In this document: positions 59,086 to 64,000 of the stretch, piece by piece | How the letters are laid out: every line of letters begins with the position of its first letter | How positions within the stretch are numbered: the stretch's first letter is position 1 | IMG/VR virus record: IMGVR_UViG_3300008459_000021 | Span: 17,098-81,097 of that record | DNA from: a virus | Strand: one strand, 5' to 3' | Length of the DNA stretch: 64,000 nucleotides | Position numbers and translations under genes: made by a program | Notes under the pieces: generated by a model | Seen by the model: only the letters and a program-made list of their open reading frames with translations | Databases searched by the model: none | Told to the model about the DNA's origin: nothing

Positions 59086-61761
59086 ATGGATAGTTTCCAT
59101 TTTTCAGACCACGCCAAGTCTTTATTAGAGAGCTACTACCTAAAGGGAGAAGACAGCTCTCCCCTAGACGCTTTTAAGAGAGCCGCTTATGCGTACACGC
59201 CCAACAAAGAACTAGCTCAGAGGATATTCGACTACGCCTCTAAAGGTTGGTTCATGTTCTCCTCACCCATCTTATCCAACGCTGAGGGACAAGGGATGCC
59301 CATCTCTTGTTTTCTCACCTATGTGGACGACACCATCGAGGGGTTGATTTCTCACTCCGAAGAACTGCGGTGGATGAGCGTCTTGGGTGGTGGTGTAGGT
59401 GGACATTGGTCAAATATACGCTCGGTATCCAATAAAGCCCCTGGACCCATTCCCTTTCTAAAGACGGTCGATGCCGACATGGGTGCTTATAAGCAAGGTT
59501 CAACCCGTAAAGGCTCGTATGCGGCTTATTTGGAGGTGTCCCACCCCGACATCGTAGAGTTCTTAAATATCCGTGTCCCCACAGGTGGAGATACGAACAG
59601 AAAGTGCTTCACCCTCAACAACGCCATCAACATCACGGATAAGTTCATGGAGGCGGTGTTCAAGGGAGGCACATGGGACTTGATCGACCCTAAGAGCAAA
59701 GAGGTGAGGGACACCCTAGATGCCCGTAGCCTTTGGCAGAGAATCTTAGAGGTAAGGTTTCGTACAGGTGAGCCTTACTTGAACTTCATAGATACGGCTA
59801 ATCGCCATTTACCCCAAGCCCTCAAAGACAAAGGGTTAGAAATACACGGCTCTAATCTGTGCGTTAGAGGCGACACACAAATCTTAACGAAAAATGGATA
59901 CTTTCCGATTGAGTCTCTAGTGGGGCGTGAGGTGGAGGTTTGGAATGGAAAGACTTGGTCTCAAACTCGGATCTTAAAGACGGGTGAAAACCAACAGATT
60001 TTGGAGGTGAAACTCACTAATGGAGTCACCCTTAATACAACCCCTTATCACAAGTTTTATGACGAAAATGAGAGAGTCCTTGAAGCAAAAGACCTCAAGA
60101 GCGGACTCAAGCTACTGAAGTTTGATTTACCTACAGTCGATGGACAAGGCTATTGGGAAAATGCTTATGCTTGCGGATTTTTCACAGGAGACGGGACATA
60201 CAACCAAGTGAAGCAACCCATCACTTATCTTTATGGAGCAAAGACCTCCTTATTGGATAAGTTGATTACCCCACAGGCTAAGGTTTACAGAAACGAGGAT
60301 CAAAACCGACTCGTTGTGAAATATCCAAAATCAGACATTAAGCCCAAGTTTCAGGTGCCTTTGAACCTATCTCTCAAGACGAGAATGGATTGGCTCTCTG
60401 GTCTCTTAGACGCTGACGGTTGTGTGTCAAGAAATGGTAAAAATCAGTCACTACAGCTAGTGTCCACAAATAGGGGTTTCTTGACCGACTTGAGCCTCAT
60501 GCTCAACACTCTTGGTGTACAACCGAAGATTTCCCACTTCGCAGGCGAGAGGAACATCGACTTCGGAGTCAGAGGCGGAGGCGTTTATAGGTGTCGTGAA
60601 GCGTGGCGTATCCTTATTAACTCCGTAGACACACAAAAGCTCCTCAATCTTGGACTGAAGACACACCGACTCACCATCGAACAACATACACCCTCCCGCT
60701 CTGCCTCTCGCTTCGTCAAGATCGAGAGTGTGACTGAAAACGGTTATGCAGACACCTATTGTTTTAACGAGCCCCTACGACATATGGGTGTTTTCAATGG
60801 GGTTCTCACAGGAAACTGCAACGAGATCCATCTTCCCACAGCCAAAGACCGCTCCGCTGTCTGTTGTCTCTCCAGCCTAAACTTAGAGTACTTTGACGAG
60901 TGGGAAAACACCACCATCGTTGAGGACTTGGTTGAGTTCCTAGACGATGTGCTTCAGTACTTCATAGACCATGCACCCGCTAAGTTATCCAAAGCTATTT
61001 ACTCGGCTAAACACGAGCGGTCGCTTGGACTCGGCACTATGGGCTTCCACTCCTATCTACAAAAGAAAAACATCGCCTTCGAGTCCCTCTGGGCTACCAT
61101 CGCCAATAGGAAAATCTTTAACCACATAAAAGATAAGTCGGTCGCTTCTTCTCAGCGTCTAGCACAGCTTAAAGGTGAGTACCTAGACGGCATCGGCACA
61201 GGCATGAGGAACTCGCACCTCCTCGCCATCGCCCCCAACGCTAACTCCGCCATCATTTTGGATACTTCACCCTCTATTGAGCCGTGGAAGTCCAACGCCT
61301 TTACCCATAGAACTAGGGCAGGTTCTTTCCTACAGGTGAATAAATACCTATTGGATAAACTAAAAACTCACAGCTTATCCCAAGAGAATCCCGATGGTTG
61401 GCTCAATGAAACTATCCAATCTGTTATCCTTAAACAAGGGAGCGTACAGCACTTGGATTTCTTAACCGACCACGACAAGCAGGTATTTAAGACCGCGTTC
61501 GAGCTAGACCAAATGTGGATAGTCGAACACGCCTCTGTCCGCCAAGAATGGATATGTCAAGGTCAGAGCGTCAACTTGTTCTTTCCAGCAGGGTCAGATG
61601 TGAACTATGTCAACGCTGTTCACTTGTCCGCTTGGAAGAAGGGACTTAAGGGACTCTATTACCTCCGTACCTCAGCAGGTGTGGTGGCAGATAAAGTCTC
61701 CCAAAAGGTCGAGCGTAAGGCACTTAAAGAAGTAGACGAGTGCCTTAGCTGTCAGGGGTGA
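59086..61761 (+). CDS. nrdA: Ribonucleotide reductase class I alpha subunit, interrupted by an intein
   Basis: NrdA reduces ribonucleotides to deoxyribonucleotides. Seen here are FSSPILSNAEGQGMPISCFL (Cys75, redox Cys), GGGVGGHWSNIR, and the active site GSNL...CNEIHLPT with catalytic Cys578 and Glu580. AVCCLSSLNL holds the partner redox Cys, and ECLSCQG is the C-terminal CxxC that receives electrons. The 319-residue intein (residues 259-577) splits the protein exactly before the catalytic Cys. Without it the enzyme has 572 residues, short for NrdA, and it lacks an obvious N-terminal ATP cone. Confidence 0.95.
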   Translation: MDSFHFSDHAKSLLESYYLKGEDSSPLDAFKRAAYAYTPNKELAQRIFDYASKGWFMFSSPILSNAEGQGMPISCFLTYVDDTIEGLISHSEELRWMSVLGGGVGGHWSNIRSVSNKAPGPIPFLKTVDADMGAYKQGSTRKGSYAAYLEVSHPDIVEFLNIRVPTGGDTNRKCFTLNNAINITDKFMEAVFKGGTWDLIDPKSKEVRDTLDARSLWQRILEVRFRTGEPYLNFIDTANRHLPQALKDKGLEIHGSNLCVRGDTQILTKNGYFPIESLVGREVEVWNGKTWSQTRILKTGENQQILEVKLTNGVTLNTTPYHKFYDENERVLEAKDLKSGLKLLKFDLPTVDGQGYWENAYACGFFTGDGTYNQVKQPITYLYGAKTSLLDKLITPQAKVYRNEDQNRLVVKYPKSDIKPKFQVPLNLSLKTRMDWLSGLLDADGCVSRNGKNQSLQLVSTNRGFLTDLSLMLNTLGVQPKISHFAGERNIDFGVRGGGVYRCREAWRILINSVDTQKLLNLGLKTHRLTIEQHTPSRSASRFVKIESVTENGYADTYCFNEPLRHMGVFNGVLTGNCNEIHLPTAKDRSAVCCLSSLNLEYFDEWENTTIVEDLVEFLDDVLQYFIDHAPAKLSKAIYSAKHERSLGLGTMGFHSYLQKKNIAFESLWATIANRKIFNHIKDKSVASSQRLAQLKGEYLDGIGTGMRNSHLLAIAPNANSAIILDTSPSIEPWKSNAFTHRTRAGSFLQVNKYLLDKLKTHSLSQENPDGWLNETIQSVILKQGSVQHLDFLTDHDKQVFKTAFELDQMWIVEHASVRQEWICQGQSVNLFFPAGSDVNYVNAVHLSAWKKGLKGLYYLRTSAGVVADKVSQKVERKALKEVDECLSCQG
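59860..60816 (+). mobile_element. Intein with LAGLIDADG homing endonuclease in nrdA
   Basis: Residues 259-577 start with Cys (CVRGDTQILTKNGYFPI, block A), have NTTPYHKFY (block B, Thr and His), LAGLIDADG-type motifs AYACGFFTGDG and WLSGLLDADG, and end NGVLTGN followed by Cys. The penultimate residue is Gly instead of the usual His. The C-extein nucleophile is the RNR catalytic Cys itself. It inserts by endonuclease-driven homing. Confidence 0.93.
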
Positions 61762-61779
61762 GCGGAGTGGGGGTGGGTC

Positions 61780-62019
61780 TTACTTGATCTTCTGAGTGTT
61801 CTTCACCCGACGGACGAGGGAGGGGAGGATGTTCTCCACCTTCTTGAGCCCGAGGACATCAGCGAGGTCGAGCTTGCCCTCCTTAGTACGGGCAACCTTG
61901 CGGATATAGGTGTTGACGAGCTTGGTGAGCTGTGCTTCCGTGAGGGGCTTATCGTCGAGGGACATGGCGGTGTCGAGGACAAAGTCGTTGGTGGTCTGCT
62001 GAAGCTCGTAGTAGCCCAT
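61780..62019 (-). CDS. Small accessory protein, 79 aa
   Basis: ATG 62019 follows AAGGAGTCCCGC. It is a helical, basic protein (LTEAQLTKLVNTYIRKVARTKEG) with C/G-ending codon bias. Read from promoter P8, it diverges from the ring-nuclease homologue. Its family is unknown. Confidence 0.72.
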   Translation of the reverse strand: MGYYELQQTTNDFVLDTAMSLDDKPLTEAQLTKLVNTYIRKVARTKEGKLDLADVLGLKKVENILPSLVRRVKNTQKIK

Positions 62020-62056
62020 GCGGGACTCCTTAGCTGTGTGGGTGTGTACGCACCCA

Positions 62057-62084
62057 TTAATGAGCTAGTTCCCCACTTGGGATA
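62057..62084 (-). promoter_or_regulatory. TATCCCAA-class promoter (P8)
   Basis: Minus strand TATCCCAA, 13 bases, TCATTAA; 37 bases before ATG 62019. It forms one arm of a perfect inverted repeat with P9. Confidence 0.78.
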
Positions 62085-62154
62085 AAAAGTGGAAAGGTTT
62101 TTCAAAAAAAGATTTTTTTCTCATTTTTATCCCAAGTGGGGAACTAGCTCATTA
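62058..62154. repeat. Perfect 31-bp inverted repeat carrying divergent promoters
   Basis: The arm 62058-62088 is the exact reverse complement of 62124-62154. The 35-base spacer is A/T-rich. Each arm contains a complete TATCCCAA...YATTA element firing outwards. Confidence 0.95.
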
Positions 62155-62155
62155 G
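62128..62155 (+). promoter_or_regulatory. TATCCCAA-class promoter (P9)
   Basis: TATCCCAA, 13 bases, TCATTAG, then TAGGGGGGACAG; 45 bases before ATG 62201. Confidence 0.8.
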
Positions 62156-62200
62156 TAGGGGGGACAGCGACAGAACCAACACACTCCGAAGGACACATAC

Positions 62201-62602
62201 ATGATCAAGTTCCCTACCAACCGCATTGTTCTCAGCTCCGCCTTCACCAACCGCATGATCGAGGGCGAGGGGTTCGCCCACTTCCAAGACCTCACAGCGG
62301 ACCAAGCGAAGGAGGTCATCGCTCTTGCGGAGGAGAAGGGCGTTCTTGAGAACGCTATCAATCCCGCTCATCCGTCCACCGCCGCCCTCGCTAAAGGTTT
62401 GACCACCACCGAGTGTAAGGGAGGGTTTGTGACCCTCAAGGATTGGGACGCTGTGGTTGTTATGCTACCCTCGACCGCGAGCCGAAACGCAACCGAGTTT
62501 GACCTCAAGCTCTTCGAGGAGTGTCAGTTCACCCTCGTACAGCGTGTCCCTGTCTCAGCCCTTAACTACAATAAGTATTTTTATCTATCAGCCCTCTCCT
62601 AA
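62201..62602 (+). CDS. DUF1874 / STIV B116-like protein, AcrIII-1-type ring nuclease candidate
   Basis: The 133-residue protein follows the AcrIII-1 pattern. An N-terminal strand IVLSSAFTNRM resembles YLANAFSINML of SIRV1 gp29. INPAHPSTAALAKGL carries His57 where the viral enzyme has IGHDST with its catalytic His. A WDAVVVML strand, a helix and FTLVQRVP close the fold. AcrIII-1 enzymes destroy cyclic tetra-adenylate and so switch off type III CRISPR signalling. Activity here is inferred. C/G-ending codons, a strong promoter and a GAAGGA site suggest high expression. Confidence 0.78.
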   Translation: MIKFPTNRIVLSSAFTNRMIEGEGFAHFQDLTADQAKEVIALAEEKGVLENAINPAHPSTAALAKGLTTTECKGGFVTLKDWDAVVVMLPSTASRNATEFDLKLFEECQFTLVQRVPVSALNYNKYFYLSALS

Positions 62603-62676
62603 CTAGCGTGTGGAGAATAGGGTAGATAGTCCCTCAATGTCGCTGAAAAAACAACTACACAAGGAGAACCAAAAAA

Positions 62677-62862
62677 ATGGATAAGCAAGCCTTTAGACAA
62701 AAGATCGAGAACCTCGCCATAACCCTCACATACTTCGCTGTGACGGGTAGCGATTTCGATAAGACGCTCGCTGAGTTCAGCGACACCATGAAACAAGCCC
62801 CCTCCAGAGAAGACTGGTTGTGGGCATACGACAAGAGAGAGGAAGCACTTCACGATGACTAA
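62677..62862 (+). CDS. Small hypothetical protein, 61 aa
   Basis: ATG 62677 follows AAGGAGAACC. It is helical (FRQKIENLAITLTYFAVTG) with REDWLWAYDKREEAL at the end. It overlaps the next gene by 8 bases. Confidence 0.7.
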   Translation: MDKQAFRQKIENLAITLTYFAVTGSDFDKTLAEFSDTMKQAPSREDWLWAYDKREEALHDD

Positions 62863-63034
62863 GAAACTTTTATTGTTAATCCTAGACGGCATAGACGCTA
62901 TGGATCAAGGCAAGCTAGGGGAGGCTGTAGCCCTTTACTCTGAAGCCTCGGCTATCTTCATGACTCTCTCCCCAACGGAGAAAAAGCAATACAAGGGGAT
63001 GCTGATCCCGTTGGGAAAGAGGATAGGGCTCTAG
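62855..63034 (+). CDS. Small hypothetical protein, 59 aa
   Basis: It overlaps the previous stop by 8 bases, so is probably coupled. It is helical with KKLLLLILDGIDAMDQG at its start and LSPTEKKQYKGML near the end. No family is assigned. Confidence 0.62.
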   Translation: MTKKLLLLILDGIDAMDQGKLGEAVALYSEASAIFMTLSPTEKKQYKGMLIPLGKRIGL

Positions 63035-63103
63035 AGAGAACAAGGGAGCGTTAAGTGGGTCTGCGTTAGTAAAACGCAACTAGATCTTGTATAGGTGTCT
63101 CTC

Positions 63104-63143
63104 ATAGATAGGGGAGGGTATGGTACTCCCCCCTCTATCCTAT
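63104..63143 (+). promoter_or_regulatory. Leader hairpin before nrdB
   Basis: ATAGATAGGGGAGGGTA faces TACTCCCCCCTCTATCCTAT, an imperfect GC-rich hairpin ending 11 bases before ATG 63155. The CGGAG ribosome site lies just after it. Confidence 0.45.
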
Positions 63144-63154
63144 CGGAGACATAT

Positions 63155-64000
63155 ATGAGCCTCGTAGATCCAAGTAAGACTTATAAGCCCTTCACCTATC
63201 CGTGGGCTATGCAAGCTGCGGAAGAACATGAGAAAATCCATTGGGGTTCTTGGGAAGCCAAGCTACAAGACGATGTGAACCAATGGAAAGGTGGGGTCAT
63301 TTCCCCCACTGAGAAAGAACACATCACTCAGATACTGAGGATATTTACTCAGTCCGATGTGGCTGTAGGTGGCAACTACTGCGACATCTTCATCAAGGCG
63401 TTCAAGAACAACGAAATCCGAAATATGTTGTTATCCTTCGCCAATCGTGAGGGGACGCATCAGCGGGCTTACGCTTTACTGAACGATACGCTTGGTTTGG
63501 CTGAGAGCGAGTACTCAGCTTTCCTTGAGTTTCAGCAGATGCGGGAAAAGATCGAGTTTATGACCCAAGCTCCTGAGGGTCTCGGTAAGGCTACCCACCT
63601 CGCCTTTGAGCTTGCCCGCTCCGTCTGTAATGAGGGCATGAGCTTGTTCTCTGCCTTCGTCATGCTCCTTAACTATCAGCGTTTTGGAAAGATGAAGGGT
63701 ATGTGCGAAATCGTGGAATGGTCCATCCGTGATGAAACCCTTCATGTAGAGGGCATGACCAAGCTCTTTCACGCCTACATTGAGCAGTTTCCCCGCGTTG
63801 TGCGTGACGACCTCAAGTCGTACATCTACACCAACTACGAAAAGGCAGTCGAACTCGAAGACGCTCTCGTTGACCTCGTCTTTCCAAAAGACGGTGCCAT
63901 CAACGACCTCACCTCTAAAGACATCAAGACCTACATCCGCTACCTCGCTGATAGACGACTCCTACAGCTTGGTCTTAAACCCATCTTTAAGCAAAAAGAT
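63155..64000 (+). CDS. nrdB: Ribonucleotide reductase class I beta subunit, cut by window end
   Basis: NrdB houses the diiron-tyrosyl radical used by NrdA. The metal ligands are visible in order: QSDVAVGG (Asp), REGTHQRAY (Glu, His and, four residues on, the radical Tyr), VCNEGMSL (Glu), and IRDETLHVEG (Glu, His). At least 282 residues are present and the frame stays open at base 64000. It follows nrdA after a 1.4-kb stretch of four small genes, an unusual separation. Confidence 0.95.
   Translation, partial: MSLVDPSKTYKPFTYPWAMQAAEEHEKIHWGSWEAKLQDDVNQWKGGVISPTEKEHITQILRIFTQSDVAVGGNYCDIFIKAFKNNEIRNMLLSFANREGTHQRAYALLNDTLGLAESEYSAFLEFQQMREKIEFMTQAPEGLGKATHLAFELARSVCNEGMSLFSAFVMLLNYQRFGKMKGMCEIVEWSIRDETLHVEGMTKLFHAYIEQFPRVVRDDLKSYIYTNYEKAVELEDALVDLVFPKDGAINDLTSKDIKTYIRYLADRRLLQLGLKPIFKQKD

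Noticed and set aside
59860-60816. Group I intron or free-standing homing endonuclease in nrdA
   Set aside because: The reading frame is continuous and has intein splicing blocks at both ends, so it is a protein intron.

Overview
This window is part of the genome of a large, virulent-looking tailed bacteriophage with a contractile tail (myovirus morphology). It holds a terminase large subunit, portal, prohead protease, HK97-type major capsid protein and a tail sheath. It also carries a DNA replication and nucleotide set (family A DNA polymerase, two clamp-loader-like proteins, a RecD-like helicase, ThyX, class I ribonucleotide reductase, a deaminase) and six tRNA genes. No integrase, repressor, rRNA or ordinary bacterial housekeeping operon is visible. 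The host cannot be named from the sequence. Genes are tightly packed, most starts have a clear Shine-Dalgarno (SD) sequence, and both window ends cut through genes (polA on the left, nrdB on the right).

Layout. 1-8.7 kb: end of the DNA polymerase gene, a histone H1-like small protein, a deaminase, a SLOG-like protein, six tRNAs (Asn, Val, Gly, Tyr, Arg, Glu) and several small membrane or secreted proteins. 8.8-22.1 kb (minus strand): tail and neck block with a 1605-residue sheath, a Dps-like domain fused to a very basic region, and connector-type proteins. 22.2-29.9 kb: an accessory island of small genes on both strands, inserted between the tail and head blocks. It has a four-member and a two-member paralogue family, a ClpP-like protease and a primase-type zinc finger protein. 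29.9-49.1 kb (minus strand): head block, from the TerS candidate and TerL through portal, protease, an EF-hand-bearing scaffold candidate, decoration candidate and major capsid protein. It includes several proteins sharing one N-terminal tag. 49.2-55.6 kb: PIN-PhoH, a degenerate metallopeptidase, a DHH phosphoesterase, ThyX and a RecD-like helicase. 55.64-57.36 kb: a gene-free stretch of simple-sequence and direct repeats at a divergent strand switch, a candidate replication origin. 57.4-64 kb (plus strand): clamp-loader delta-prime-like and delta-like proteins, intein-containing NrdA, a ring-nuclease (DUF1874/AcrIII-1) family protein and NrdB.

The most unusual signals are regulatory. First, nine sites share an invariant TATCCCAA followed, after 13 bases (14 in one case), by YATTA. 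Each lies upstream of a short gene, many of them rich in C-ending codons, so this looks like a phage-specific promoter class. It controls the paralogue families, the DHH phosphoesterase and the ring-nuclease homologue, and so may define a host-takeover or counter-defence regulon. Second, many head and tail genes have a TTTATA/TTTATG box followed by a strong hairpin that ends at the start codon and pairs the Shine-Dalgarno, which looks like a late-promoter plus 5'-leader module. Third, tRNA genes have a TGGTATAWT-type extended -10 box. Fourth, five proteins begin with, or contain, the same 19-residue helical tag, which may be a capsid-targeting signal. All functional assignments are from motifs recognised by eye; no database search was run.
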